Shown here: positions 16,983-29,148 of the stretch, piece after piece
How positions within the stretch are numbered: the stretch's first letter is position 1
How the letters are laid out: every line of letters begins with the position of its first letter
NCBI RefSeq assembly: GCF_000971395.1
Contig: NZ_BBME01000015.1
Coordinates: 1-64,000, forward strand
Direction: 5' to 3'
DNA from: Demequina iriomotensis
GTDB taxonomy: Bacteria > Actinomycetota > Actinomycetes > Actinomycetales > Demequinaceae
Length of the DNA stretch: 64,000 bases
Position numbers and translations under genes: made by a program
The notes under the pieces: generated by a model
Database searches by the model: none
What the model saw: the letters and a program-made list of their open reading frames with translations, nothing else
Told to the model about the DNA's origin: nothing

Positions 16983-18008
16983 TCACTTGAGGACGGAGAC
17001 GTCCGGGATCTCGTCGAGGTAGCCGTCGCCGACGGCCAGCTCCGCGAGGAGGTCGACGGTGTTCGCGTCGATCTCGCTGTTCCACTTGGGCAGGATCACC
17101 GCCGCCATGGTCGCCTCGTCCATGCTCGTGTAGGTGCCGAGCACGGCGCGGACCGCGTCGGGGTTCTCGTTGGCGTAGGTGAGCGACTCCTGCATGGCCG
17201 CGGCGAACGCCGCCACCACCTCGGGGCTCTCGCCCGCGTACGCGGTGGAGGTGAAGTACTCCGCCACCATGAGGTTCGGGTCCGTCAGCGCGAAGTTCGA
17301 GCCGAGGTTGGTGAGCTCCTGGCCCAGGCCCGCGGTGAGGAACGGCTCGACCACCTGGCCGGCGTCGACGTCGCCCGACAGGACGGCGGGGACGATGTCC
17401 GGGAACGCGAGCTCCACGAACTCGATGGTCGAGGGGTCGCCGCCCGCATCCTTGACCGCCTTGCTCACGGTCGACGCGTTGATGTTGTTGAGCGTGTTGA
17501 CCGCGACCTTCTTGCCCGCGAGGTCCGCATAGCCCGTGATTCCGGAGTCCGCCTTGACGAGCACGCCGCCGAAGTCGTTCTCGACGTCGCCGGTGGTGGA
17601 GACGCCGGCGGCGACCGACTGGAGGCCCAGGTCGTTCGCCGTCGCCAGGATCAGAGACGTCACGTTGCTGAAGCCGAACTGGAACTGGCCGCTGACCACT
17701 CCGGGGACGATGGCGGCGCCGCCCTCCGCGAGCTCGAGGGTGACGTTGAGGCCCTCGTCCTCGAAGAAGCCCTCCTGCACGCCGAGGTAGAGGGGGGCGA
17801 CGTCGAGGATCGGGATGACGCCGACGGTGATGTCGGTCATCTCCATGGGCTCGGTCATGGCCGAGTCGCTGGTGGCAGGCTCGGGCGCGCCCGAGGACTC
17901 GGCCGGCGTGGGGCTCTCCGAGCTGCACGCCGCGAGCGCGAGGACGCCGAAGGCGGCCACCGCGCCGAACGCGGTACGCACCCGGGACGTCGGGGACTTG
18001 ATCTGCAT
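16983..18008 (-). CDS. ABC importer substrate-binding lipoprotein, SsuA/TauA/NitT type
   Basis: Secreted lipoprotein of 341 aa, anchored outside the membrane. The signal peptide ends in a lipobox (LALAACSS, Cys about residue 28), followed by a Ser/Pro/Ala linker. The mature part shows the NMT1/SsuA fold (APLYLGVQEGFFEDEGL; GKKVAVNTLNN). A strong AAGGAGGAG site precedes the ATG. It is the first gene of the importer-lig operon. A palindromic GntR-type site lies 63 nt upstream, so expression is probably controlled by the neighbouring FCD-GntR protein. Confidence 0.9.
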   Translation of the reverse strand: MQIKSPTSRVRTAFGAVAAFGVLALAACSSESPTPAESSGAPEPATSDSAMTEPMEMTDITVGVIPILDVAPLYLGVQEGFFEDEGLNVTLELAEGGAAIVPGVVSGQFQFGFSNVTSLILATANDLGLQSVAAGVSTTGDVENDFGGVLVKADSGITGYADLAGKKVAVNTLNNINASTVSKAVKDAGGDPSTIEFVELAFPDIVPAVLSGDVDAGQVVEPFLTAGLGQELTNLGSNFALTDPNLMVAEYFTSTAYAGESPEVVAAFAAAMQESLTYANENPDAVRAVLGTYTSMDEATMAAVILPKWNSEIDANTVDLLAELAVGDGYLDEIPDVSVLK

Positions 18009-18070
18009 GGGCTCCTCCTTGAGACCAGCGCCCTCACCCTTGAGAGCGCCGCATGCGTCACGTTAGCAAG

Positions 18071-18082
18071 ATTGTCGACAAT
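18071..18082. promoter_or_regulatory. GntR-type operator upstream of the importer-lig operon
   Basis: Perfect palindrome ATTGTCGACAAT, with a weaker TGTAGACG half-copy just downstream. The same palindrome lies before the gntR gene (18862-18875). It fits the TnGTnnACnA pattern of FadR/FCD GntR regulators. Confidence 0.8.
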
Positions 18083-18152
18083 TCTGTAGACGAAATTGGT
18101 AACGGTGTGGTCACGGCGGCGCGGACCGCGCCACCCGCGGCCCGGAGCCCTT

Positions 18153-18779
18153 TCAGCCGATGCCGCGCAGCGCGTCCGCGACCGACGCGATGTGCGCCCG
18201 CATCGCGGTCTCGGCGGCGTCGCCGTCGCGCGCGATGACCGCGTCGATGATCGCCTGGTGCTGGACCACGGACACCTTCGAGCGCCCCGGTACGCGAGAC
18301 AGCGCGAACTGGTGGCGCACCATCTGCCCGTGCAGGTGGGCGATGATCCCGTTCGCCTTCTCGTGACGGGCGATGTCGCGCAGCGACGCGTGCAGGCGCG
18401 CGTTGAGGTCGCTGTACTCGACCCCCTCGCCCGCGGCGACGGCCGCATGCATCGCGCGGCCGATCGCGGCGAGCGACTCGGCCTCCGCATCGGACACCCG
18501 CTCGGCGGCGCGACGGGCGATCAGCCCCTCGACCACCTGGCGCACCTCGGTGATCTCGATGGCCTCGTCGATGCCGATCTCGCGGATGCGCGCGCCGCGG
18601 TTGCGCTGGCGCTCGACCAGGCCGTCGGCCTCGAGCGCCTGGAGCGCCGCGCGGACCGCGAAGCGGCTCGCATCGAACTGCTCGCACAGCTCGATCTCGA
18701 CCAGCCGCTGACGCGGCGCGAAGTCCCCGCGCAGGATCGCGGCCTTGAGCTCCTCGATCACCCGGACGTCCGCGACCAT
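18153..18779 (-). CDS. GntR-family regulator with FCD domain
   Basis: A 208-aa DNA-binding regulator. The N-terminal winged helix (residues 1-70: DFAPRQRLVEIELCEQF, then SRFAVRAALQALEADGLV) is followed by a helical FCD effector domain (EVRQVVEGLIARRAAE; LNARLHASL; HQAIIDAVIARD) with metal-binding histidines. ATG 18779 is preceded by GGGGAGGAG. Identical palindromes before this gene and before the importer operon suggest autoregulation and control of aromatic uptake, relieved by an aromatic acid or pathway intermediate; the ligand is inferred. Confidence 0.9.
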   Translation of the reverse strand: MVADVRVIEELKAAILRGDFAPRQRLVEIELCEQFDASRFAVRAALQALEADGLVERQRNRGARIREIGIDEAIEITEVRQVVEGLIARRAAERVSDAEAESLAAIGRAMHAAVAAGEGVEYSDLNARLHASLRDIARHEKANGIIAHLHGQMVRHQFALSRVPGRSKVSVVQHQAIIDAVIARDGDAAETAMRAHIASVADALRGIG

Positions 18780-18861
18780 GGCACTCCTCCCCTGGCGCCG
18801 GCGCGCCGTCACCGGCGGCCTCCCGCCGGCCACGCTGCCGACCGGTGCACCTCACCGACAA

Positions 18862-18875
18862 TATTGTCGACAATA
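18862..18875. promoter_or_regulatory. GntR-type operator upstream of gntR
   Basis: Perfect palindrome TATTGTCGACAATA. A second palindrome, GACAATATTGTC (18857-18868), overlaps it and could give two registers of dimer binding. It lies about 83 nt before the GntR ATG. Confidence 0.8.
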
Positions 18876-18920
18876 CATGGTTCCAGCAAGATGACGTGTC
18901 AGCCATGCCCTCCACCACCT

Positions 18921-19016
18921 GACACTGGCAACGGATCTCGGGCCGACACGCGGGCGATCCACGGCGATACCCCGGCGACACGCCGCCGACCCGGGACCAG
19001 GTCCGTTGAAAGTGTC
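18921..19016. repeat. 96-bp dispersed palindromic element, copy B
   Basis: Ends GACACTGGCAACGGA and TCCGTTGAAAGTGTC. It lies between the ROK and GntR genes, and its right end overlaps the ROK stop codon. It shares the longer internal blocks CAACGGATCTCG and ACCCGGGACCAGGTCCGTTG with copy D. Confidence 0.8.
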
Positions 19017-20319
19017 AGCCGGCGGCCGCATCGTCCGCGCGGAGCAGCGGGACCACCGTCGGGTCCTCGAACATCGGCTGCAGCCCGTGACGCGCCGCGC
19101 CGACCAGGCCCGCGCGCCGCCCGAGCCTTCCCGACTCGACCGTCACGGGCGCGAGCTTCTCGCTGCGCGGCGCGAGCTGCATCTGGATGCCGGGCTCGAG
19201 CCAGCGTCGCAGGCCCGCGAGATAGCCGCCGAGCACCACGGCGCTGGGGTTCACCACGTCGTACGCCGAGCGCAGCGCCGCCCCCAGGATGTCCCCCGCG
19301 CGCAGCGCGACGTCGACCGCGCGCTTCTCGCCGCGGTCGAGACGCGCGCGGAGCTCATCGAGGGCCGCGGCGCGCCCCGCCATCTGCGCGAGATCGGTGA
19401 GGCGGGCGGACGTCAGCAGCGCGTCGGGCCCGACATAGGTCGACACGCATCCGATCGCGCCGCACACGCACGATCGCCCGCGCCAGTCGACCGTGATGTG
19501 GCCGATCTCCCCGCCGTACCCCCGGCCGCCCGCGAGGATCCGGCCGTCCGCCACGATCCCGCCGCCGAGGCTCGGTCCCGACGTGCTCTCCACGTACAGC
19601 GTGACGTGGGGGCGCGGACGCGCAAGCGCCCAGTGCTCGGCGAGCGCGGCGGCGCGCGAGTCGTTGATCACCTGGATCCGCAGCGACTCGGGCGCACCAG
19701 CGGCGCGCACCAGCCCCACGAGGTCGAGGTGCCCCCATCCGAAGTCGAGCGTGTCGGCGATGCGGTTGTCGCCGCCCACCGGTCCCGGGGCGGTGACCGT
19801 GCACGCGAGGAGCACCCCGCCGTGCTCGGCCGCGAGCGACTCCGCGCGCGCGATGAGCGCGGCGATCGCGTCCGCGACATCGCCCGGCTGGCCCCAGCCA
19901 TGGGACACCGTGCGGGAGGCGGAGTCAAGGAGCAGGCCGGCGCTCGAGTGCAGCTCGGCCGTGAGGCGCTCGCGCTCGATGCGCACCGCGAGGCCCAGAC
20001 AGCGGTCGGGGACCTGCTCGACCGTCACGCGTGGACGCCCGCGGCCGCGCGCCTCGATGCCGCCGGCGCGCTGGTCGCGCACCAGCCCGCGCGCCGCGAG
20101 ATCGGCGATCAGGTTGGTGACCGAGGCCGGCACCAGCCCGGTCGCGTGCTCGATGTCCTTGCGCGTGAGGGTGCCGTGCTCGCGCAGCATGCGCATGACG
20201 ATGCCCAGGTTGTGCGAGCGCAGCGCCGACGGGTCGGCGGCGGCCTCGCCCGCGAGATGCGGGGCCCTGCTCGCGCCGCGCGCGGGCGCGCCGCGGCGGC
20301 TCTCAGGCACGGATCCCAT
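19015..20319 (-). CDS. ROK-family transcriptional regulator
   Basis: A 434-aa regulator. A MarR-like helix-turn-helix at about residues 35-80 (LTRKDIEHATGLVPASVTN) is fused to a ROK sugar-kinase-like domain. The ROK zinc site reads CVCGAIGC, and GGEIGHITVDWRG matches the ROK signature. TACCCT lies 7 nt before the ATG (leaderless). Members usually respond to sugars or sugar phosphates. No sugar operon is adjacent, so the target is unknown. Confidence 0.88.
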   Translation of the reverse strand: MGSVPESRRGAPARGASRAPHLAGEAAADPSALRSHNLGIVMRMLREHGTLTRKDIEHATGLVPASVTNLIADLAARGLVRDQRAGGIEARGRGRPRVTVEQVPDRCLGLAVRIERERLTAELHSSAGLLLDSASRTVSHGWGQPGDVADAIAALIARAESLAAEHGGVLLACTVTAPGPVGGDNRIADTLDFGWGHLDLVGLVRAAGAPESLRIQVINDSRAAALAEHWALARPRPHVTLYVESTSGPSLGGGIVADGRILAGGRGYGGEIGHITVDWRGRSCVCGAIGCVSTYVGPDALLTSARLTDLAQMAGRAAALDELRARLDRGEKRAVDVALRAGDILGAALRSAYDVVNPSAVVLGGYLAGLRRWLEPGIQMQLAPRSEKLAPVTVESGRLGRRAGLVGAARHGLQPMFEDPTVVPLLRADDAAAG

Positions 20320-20361
20320 GGGGAGCAGGGTACGCGCGGACGATGCGCGGGCCGCGCAGCA

Positions 20362-21516
20362 TCACCGCGCACCCAGGTGCGGCACGAGCGAGCGCAGGCC
20401 CGCGCGGGCGAACTCGGGCAGCGAGGCGAACAGGCGCAGCTGCGCGAGCGCCGACGCGTCCTCGTCGAGGAACGCGAGCACCCGGCCCGGCGGGTTGCGG
20501 CGCAGCATCGCGCCGAGCACGTCGCGTGCGCCGTCCGGGTCCTCGCGAACCAGCCTCAGCAGCGCCGCGTCGAGCGCGCGGTGCCAGCGGTGAGGGGGCG
20601 CGGCGCGCGCCGGGTCCCCGCCGGTCGCGAGCACGCCGGCGAGCGCCGCGCTGTGGCGCTGGATCCGGGCGAAGCCGTATCCGGTGCTCGCGCGCACCAG
20701 GCCGGCGTGCGCGCCGATGGGCACCACGGCGCCGGCGGGCCGGGCGGGCGGCGCCGTGAGCAGCGGGATGCGGCCGTGCTCGCGGCCGAGCGTCACGGCG
20801 CCCGCGCCGCCCACGACGGCGCGCACGTAGCGCTCGAGCGCGGGCTCGTGCGCGTGGATGCTGCCCGGCGACGCGAAGACGGTGCGCTCGACGAGCGCCT
20901 CGTACGGCGACCTCGGAAGCACGTACATGAACGCGACCCCGTCCTCCTGGTCGGTGCGGAAGTCCATGAGGGTCACGGTCGAGGGGTCGAAGACGGGCGC
21001 CGGCGAGCGCAGGCGCACGCCCAGGAAGTCGAGCGCCCACGCCTCGCGCGGCGCGGTGGTCGCGCCGACGCCCACCGAGTCGAGCACGCGGCGCGCGCGG
21101 AGCTCGACCGGGCCGCCCGGGGACTCGACCGCGACCCTCGCCCCCGCATCGTCCGCCGTCACCGCGACGACGCGACCGCGCACCCTCCTCCACGTGGGCC
21201 GGCCGGCGATCGCCGCCTGCGCCGCCGCCTCGAGCGCGGCACCCTCGATCAGCCGGTACGCGTACGGGGCGAGGCTCATGCGCCGCTCCCATCCGGGACC
21301 TGCGACCAGCGCGCGCGGAAGCGCCGCCGCGGCACGCGGGTCCGTCAGCCCGTCCCCGCGCGACCACCACGCCCACGCCCGCGTCGCGGGCGGTCGCGCG
21401 CCGTCGTCGACCAGCGTGAGGCGGCCGTCCCATCGCGCGGCGGCGAGGTGGCACACGAGCGACAGACCCGCGGCCCCTCCGCCCACGATCAGGGCGTCCG
21501 CCCGTGCGACCGCCAC
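20362..21516 (-). CDS. lycopene cyclase family protein (CrtY/CrtL type)
   Basis: FAD-dependent cyclase family protein of 384 aa that would form ionone rings on lycopene. The N-terminal dinucleotide fold DALIVGGGAAGLSL and the lycopene cyclase block MDFRTDQEDGVAFMYVLP (about residue 195) are clear; the C-terminal half keeps GAHAGLVRASTGYGFARIQ. GTG start at 21516, 6 nt after the P-type ATPase stop, so probably co-transcribed with it. No other carotenoid gene is in the window. Confidence 0.85.
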   Translation of the reverse strand: MAVARADALIVGGGAAGLSLVCHLAAARWDGRLTLVDDGARPPATRAWAWWSRGDGLTDPRAAAALPRALVAGPGWERRMSLAPYAYRLIEGAALEAAAQAAIAGRPTWRRVRGRVVAVTADDAGARVAVESPGGPVELRARRVLDSVGVGATTAPREAWALDFLGVRLRSPAPVFDPSTVTLMDFRTDQEDGVAFMYVLPRSPYEALVERTVFASPGSIHAHEPALERYVRAVVGGAGAVTLGREHGRIPLLTAPPARPAGAVVPIGAHAGLVRASTGYGFARIQRHSAALAGVLATGGDPARAAPPHRWHRALDAALLRLVREDPDGARDVLGAMLRRNPPGRVLAFLDEDASALAQLRLFASLPEFARAGLRSLVPHLGAR

Positions 21517-21522
21517 GGCTCG

Positions 21523-23808
21523 TCACCCGCCGGACGCCGGGAGCAGGCCGAAGGCGTCGGCATCCTCCTGCGCGTTGTGCAGCCGCAGCACGGCGTAGAG
21601 GCCGTACAGCAGCCGTCGCGCCTCGACCACGGTCTCCGCGTCGTCGTCGCCGCCGTCGAGCAGGCGGCCCAACCGCGCCACCTGATGCTCGATCTCCGCA
21701 TGGGTGCGGCTGAGGGCGGCGACCGCCTCGCGCGTGCCGAGCGCGCGGGCGACGATGGGCACCAGCCGTTGCTCGTCCGCGCGCTCATGAGGCAGCAGCT
21801 CAGTCTCGAGAGCGTGCGCCAGGTCGCGCACGGGCGCGAGGTCGGGCGCCTGGACAGAGAGCGCGTCCGCGACCGTCGCGACGCGCTCGACCAGGGGTCC
21901 CAACCCGTCGTGCTCGACCCGCAGCCGCTCGAGCACCGCGCGTTCCTCGGCGCCGAGCGCCCGCGTGCGCTCCCTGCCGGGCATCACGGCGCGCAACGCG
22001 ATCCCGATCGCCAGCACGTCGATCACCTCCTGAAGCGCCGCTCCCACGGTCGGCCCCAGGAGGCCCAGCGCCGCCGCGACCATCGCGACGAGGGACAACC
22101 CCATCCCGATCGCCACGGCCTCGAGGGCGATCCTCCGCGAGCGCACCGCGACCGCCTTCGCGCGGGCGAGGGCGTCGATGCGGTCCACGGTGAGGACCAC
22201 GTCGGCCGCCTCGGACGATGCGGTCGCGCCCCGGGCGGCGAGCGCGACGCCCACCCCTGCGGCCGCGAGCGCGGGGGCATCGTTGACGCCGTCGCCCACC
22301 ATCACCGTCGCGCCGCGCTCCGCCTCGCGCGCAAGCGCGGCGAGCTTGTCGGCCGGCGTGCAGTCGGCGAGCACCTCGTCCACGCCGACGATGCGCCCCA
22401 CGGCCTGCGCGACGTCCGGCCGGTCCCCCGTGGCGAGCACCACGCGGGTGATCCCCGCCTCGCGCAGGGCGCGCACCATGCGCGGCGCATCGGGGCGGAT
22501 CGGGTCCTGCAGGGTCAGCATCGCGGCCGCGACGCCGTCCACCTCGACCAGGACCGTCATCGAGCCGTCGAGCGCGGCGCGACGCCGCACCCGGGCGACC
22601 CACGGCGGCGCGTCCCCCGTGAGGATCCAGCCCGCGCGCCCCACCCGCACCCGCCGCCCTGCGACCGTGCCGACGACTCCCTGACCGTGGATCTCCTCGA
22701 CCTCGCCGGCCCGCTCGAGCGCGAGACCGCGCGCGAGCGCCGCGGCGACGATCGGCCCGGCGAGCACGTGCGCGGACATCTGGTCGAGGCTCGCCGCGAG
22801 CCGCAGGGGCTCGTCGGCGTCGCCGCCGGCGGTGACGATGTCCGCGACCTCCGGCCGCCCGCGCGTGAGGGTCCCCGTCTTGTCCACGACCATGACCGTC
22901 GCGGCCGCGAGCCGCTCGAGCGCTCCACCGCCCTTGATCACCACGCCCATGCGCGCGGCGCGCGACAGGCCGGACACGAGCGCGATCGGCGCCGCCAGCA
23001 GCAGCGGGCACGGGGTCGCGACCACCAGCACGGCCACCGCGCGCACGGGGTCGCCCGCCACCCACCACGCGACGCCCGCGAGCACCAGCGTGACCGGGAC
23101 GAACACCACCGCCCAGCGGTCGGCGCTGCGCACGAACGGCGCAGAGCGCGCCTGAGCCTCCTCGACCAGGCGCACCAGCGCGGCGTAGGTGGAGTCCGCC
23201 GCCGCGGTCGTGGTGACGATCTCGACGGGCGGTCCCGCGTTGACCACGCCCGACCTCACGTCGTCACCCGCGTCCCTCGACACGGGCGCGGGCTCGCCCG
23301 TGAGCGCGCTCTCGTCGAACGTCGCCGCGGAGACGAGCCTCCCGTCCACCGGGACCACCTCACCGGCGCGGACCAGCAGCCGCTCCCCCACGCCGACATC
23401 GTCCACGGGGACCTCGAGGATGCCCGCGTCCGTGACGCGTCGCGCCGTCCCGGGGGCGCGCGCGGTGAGCAGACCGAGCTCGCGCCGGGCGCGCGCGTCC
23501 GCGCGCGCCTCGAGCACCTGCCCGGTCGCGAGCATGAGCGTGACGATCGCCCCGGCGAGCGGCTCGTCCACCGCGAGGGAGCCCGCGAGCGCGAGCACCG
23601 CGATGACGTCGACGGTGGGGCGGCGATGGCGGGCCGCGTCGAGGGTGGCCGCGAGCGCGAGGATGAGGCCGAGGATGGTGCCGGCGACCCACAGCGCGGT
23701 CGCGGCGTCGGGGGCGGAGGTCCACCATGCGACGGCGCCCCCGGCCAGCAGGAGGCTCGAGACGATCAGCACGACCGTCTCGAGATGACGCCGGACCATC
23801 CCGACCAT
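21523..23808 (-). CDS. P1B-type metal ATPase with C-terminal hemerythrin domain
   Basis: Membrane pump of 761 aa. The ATPase part has TGEPAPV (actuator), ATPCPLLLAAP (metal-binding CPx helix), phosphorylation site DKTGTLTRG, SAHVLA at the position of the usual SEHPLA, and GDGVNDAPAL. There is no N-terminal metal-binding domain. The last ~150 residues form a hemerythrin-like four-helix domain with the expected His/Glu pattern (VEHDGL, LLPHERADEQRLV, THAEIEHQVARL, LRLHNAQEDADAF), which could bind a di-iron centre. I infer an iron- or redox-sensing metal exporter. TACCGT lies 6 nt before the ATG. An alternative start is 9 nt downstream. Confidence 0.88.
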   Translation of the reverse strand: MVGMVRRHLETVVLIVSSLLLAGGAVAWWTSAPDAATALWVAGTILGLILALAATLDAARHRRPTVDVIAVLALAGSLAVDEPLAGAIVTLMLATGQVLEARADARARRELGLLTARAPGTARRVTDAGILEVPVDDVGVGERLLVRAGEVVPVDGRLVSAATFDESALTGEPAPVSRDAGDDVRSGVVNAGPPVEIVTTTAAADSTYAALVRLVEEAQARSAPFVRSADRWAVVFVPVTLVLAGVAWWVAGDPVRAVAVLVVATPCPLLLAAPIALVSGLSRAARMGVVIKGGGALERLAAATVMVVDKTGTLTRGRPEVADIVTAGGDADEPLRLAASLDQMSAHVLAGPIVAAALARGLALERAGEVEEIHGQGVVGTVAGRRVRVGRAGWILTGDAPPWVARVRRRAALDGSMTVLVEVDGVAAAMLTLQDPIRPDAPRMVRALREAGITRVVLATGDRPDVAQAVGRIVGVDEVLADCTPADKLAALAREAERGATVMVGDGVNDAPALAAAGVGVALAARGATASSEAADVVLTVDRIDALARAKAVAVRSRRIALEAVAIGMGLSLVAMVAAALGLLGPTVGAALQEVIDVLAIGIALRAVMPGRERTRALGAEERAVLERLRVEHDGLGPLVERVATVADALSVQAPDLAPVRDLAHALETELLPHERADEQRLVPIVARALGTREAVAALSRTHAEIEHQVARLGRLLDGGDDDAETVVEARRLLYGLYAVLRLHNAQEDADAFGLLPASGG

Positions 23809-23840
23809 GCCACCACGGTAGGCGCGCGTCCCGGCGCGGA

Positions 23841-23866
23841 GCCGGGGCGAAGGTCACGGCCCCGGC
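23841..23866 (-). terminator. weak hairpin after the upper aromatic operon
   Basis: GCCGGGGC pairs with GCCCCGGC across a 10-nt loop, 19 nt past the aldo/keto reductase stop on the minus strand. No T-run follows. Confidence 0.4.
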
Positions 23867-23884
23867 GCATCGGCAGGTTCCGCG

Positions 23885-24855
23885 TCAGGCCACCTCGTCG
23901 AAGGACTCCGCGTCGACCTCCGCCGCCTGCGCCGCGGCGTAGCGGGACCCCGAGACGGTCGCGGTGCCGACCAGCCCCCCGGCGCGCGCGAGGATCGCCG
24001 GATCCACGTGGAGCGTCGAGGCGGCGCTGTTCTCGCGCGCGTGGTCGAGGCGCGTCGTGCCCGGGATCGCGACCACGTGAGGCCCGCGCGACAGCACCCA
24101 CGCGAGCGCGAGCTGCGCGGGCGTGCAGCCCGCCTCGGCCGCGAGCGCACGCCACCCGGGCAGCAGGGCGGCGTTGGCGGGCCAGTGCGCGGGCTGGAAG
24201 CGCGGCATCGCGCGGCGGATGTCCTTCGGGGCGAACGCGGCAGGGTCCGCGACGGCGTCCGCGAGGAACCCGCGCGCGACGGGCGAGAACGCGACGAGCG
24301 CGACGTCGGCAGCGCGCGTCGCCTCGAGGATCCCGAGCTCGGGGTTGCGGCTCCAGGGCGAGTACTCGTTCTGCACCGCGGCGATCGGGGCCACGGCGAG
24401 CGCATCATGCAGGCGCGCGACCGACACCTCCGACAACCCGATCGCGCCGATCTTCCCCGCCGCCACCGCCTCCGCGAGCGCGCCTACGCTCTCCCCGATG
24501 GGGACCGCCCGGTCCCAGCGGTGCAGGTAGTAGAGGTCGATGCGCTCGACCCCGAGGCGCGCGAGCGAGGCGTCGACCTGCGCGCGGAGCGTCGCGGGCC
24601 TGCCGTCGATGACCTTGACCCCGTCGACCAGGGCCATCCCGCCCTTGCTGGCGAGCAGCGCATCGTCCCGGCGTCCGCGGAGCGCCCGCCCCACGAGCTC
24701 CTCGTTGCGCCCGCCGCCGTAGAGCGTGGCGGTGTCGAGCAGGCCCACGCCCTCGTCGAGCGCGGCGCGGAGCATGCGGACGCCGTCCTCGGGTGCGGGC
24801 GCGACGCCGTACGCGTGGCTCAGCTCCATGCAGCCGAGGCCCATCCGGGGCAGGA

Positions 24856-24859
<4 letters not shown>
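23885..24859 (-). CDS. aldo/keto reductase in the lig operon
   Basis: A 324-aa NADPH-dependent reductase with a TIM-barrel fold. LLDTATLYGGGRNEELVGRAL carries the catalytic Asp and Tyr, LLASKGG the Lys and DLYYLHRWD the His; IPGTTRLDHARENSAAS binds NADPH. The GTG start at 24859 overlaps the ligC stop by GTGA, so it is coupled to the protocatechuate genes. The pathway has no reductase step here; it may detoxify aldehydes such as the ring-cleavage semialdehyde, but this is a guess. Confidence 0.85.
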
Positions 24860-28128
<3,269 letters not shown>

Positions 28129-28230
28129 GAGTGGCGTCCTTGTCACTTGCGGGTCTGCCGCCAGCCTAGGTCCGCGCCGAACTGTGGTCCAATAGATTCG
28201 GCCAGACCGCCCCATAGAGAGGATCGATGC
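28129..28230. promoter_or_regulatory. divergent ligI/lysR promoter region
   Basis: Candidate -10 boxes are TAGGCT (28162-28167, minus strand, toward ligI) and TAGATT (28193-28198, plus strand, toward lysR). Both would give leaders of roughly 26 nt with a ribosome site. I see no clear T-N11-A palindrome, though the divergent layout is typical of LysR control. Confidence 0.5.
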
Positions 28231-29148
28231 ATGTCGGTGGCGGACCTCAACCAGCTGCGCACCTTCGTGGTGCTCTACGAGGCGCGCAGCCTGACGGGCG
28301 CGGCCGACCGGCTCCACGTCACGCAACCCACCGTGAGCTACACCCTCGCGCGGCTGCGCACGAGGTTCGGCGACGACCTGTTCCGGCGCGAGGGGCACGT
28401 CATGGTGCCCACGCCGCGCGCGACGCAGCTGTTCGGCCCGCTGCACGAGGCCCTCGCCCAGATCGACGCGACGGTCGCGGACCGCGCCGACTTCGTCCCC
28501 CAAGACTTCGACGGCGAGCTGGTGCTCGGGCTCACCTCGATCGGCGAGCAGACGTTCCTTCCGCCCCTCATGGCCGCGCTGTCCCGCGCGGCCGCGAGCC
28601 CGCACCTCGTGGTGAGGCGCCTCGACGCCGGCGCCGCCGAGGAGGAGATCGTCCGCGGCGCGCTCGACGTCGCGCTCACCGTCTCCGTCATGGACACGGC
28701 GCGCCTCTGGCGGACACCCGTGCGAGGCGTCGAGTACGTCGCGCTCGTCTCGCGGGATCACCCGCTTCCCGAGCCCGGTCCGGCGATGTTCGAGGGCCGC
28801 CGGTTCATCCGGGTGTCCGCGCGCGGGGGCCACGTGTTCCCCAACCAGGCGCTGGTCGAGCACGGGCTCGTCCCCCAGGTCGCGCTCACCGTCGAGGAGC
28901 ACTCGACGGTGCCGGCCGTGCTGGTCTCGACCGACCTGGTCGCGCTGCTGCCCAGGCACGTCGCGGACGTGTTCTGCGGCTGGTTCCCCACGCTCGAGGT
29001 CGCGGACCTCCCATGGCCCGGCACCAGCTCGCCCGTGTCCCTGTACACGCGCCGCGAGATGAACCTCTCACCCGCGCAGCGGTGGTTCCGGCGCCTCGTG
29101 CTGCGCGCCGTGAGCAGCGGCGAGTTCACCGACGACGCTCAGCGCTGA
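28231..29148 (+). CDS. LysR-family regulator of the upper lig operon
   Basis: A 305-aa LysR-type activator. The helix-turn-helix occupies residues 5-60 (LRTFVVLYEARSLTGAADRL; TQPTVSYTLARLRTRFGDDLF), followed by a periplasmic-binding-protein-like effector domain. GAGAGGA precedes the ATG. Its divergence from ligI suggests activation of ligI-ligAB-ligC by protocatechuate or a pathway intermediate. The 3' end overlaps the convergent nucleotidyltransferase-like gene by 10 bp. Confidence 0.9.
   Translation: MSVADLNQLRTFVVLYEARSLTGAADRLHVTQPTVSYTLARLRTRFGDDLFRREGHVMVPTPRATQLFGPLHEALAQIDATVADRADFVPQDFDGELVLGLTSIGEQTFLPPLMAALSRAAASPHLVVRRLDAGAAEEEIVRGALDVALTVSVMDTARLWRTPVRGVEYVALVSRDHPLPEPGPAMFEGRRFIRVSARGGHVFPNQALVEHGLVPQVALTVEEHSTVPAVLVSTDLVALLPRHVADVFCGWFPTLEVADLPWPGTSSPVSLYTRREMNLSPAQRWFRRLVLRAVSSGEFTDDAQR

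Noticed and set aside
19006..24612. A 5.6-kb open frame on the plus strand.
   Set aside because: It is antisense to ROK, lycopene cyclase, P-ATPase and AKR genes that have clear motifs; long antisense frames are common at this GC content.
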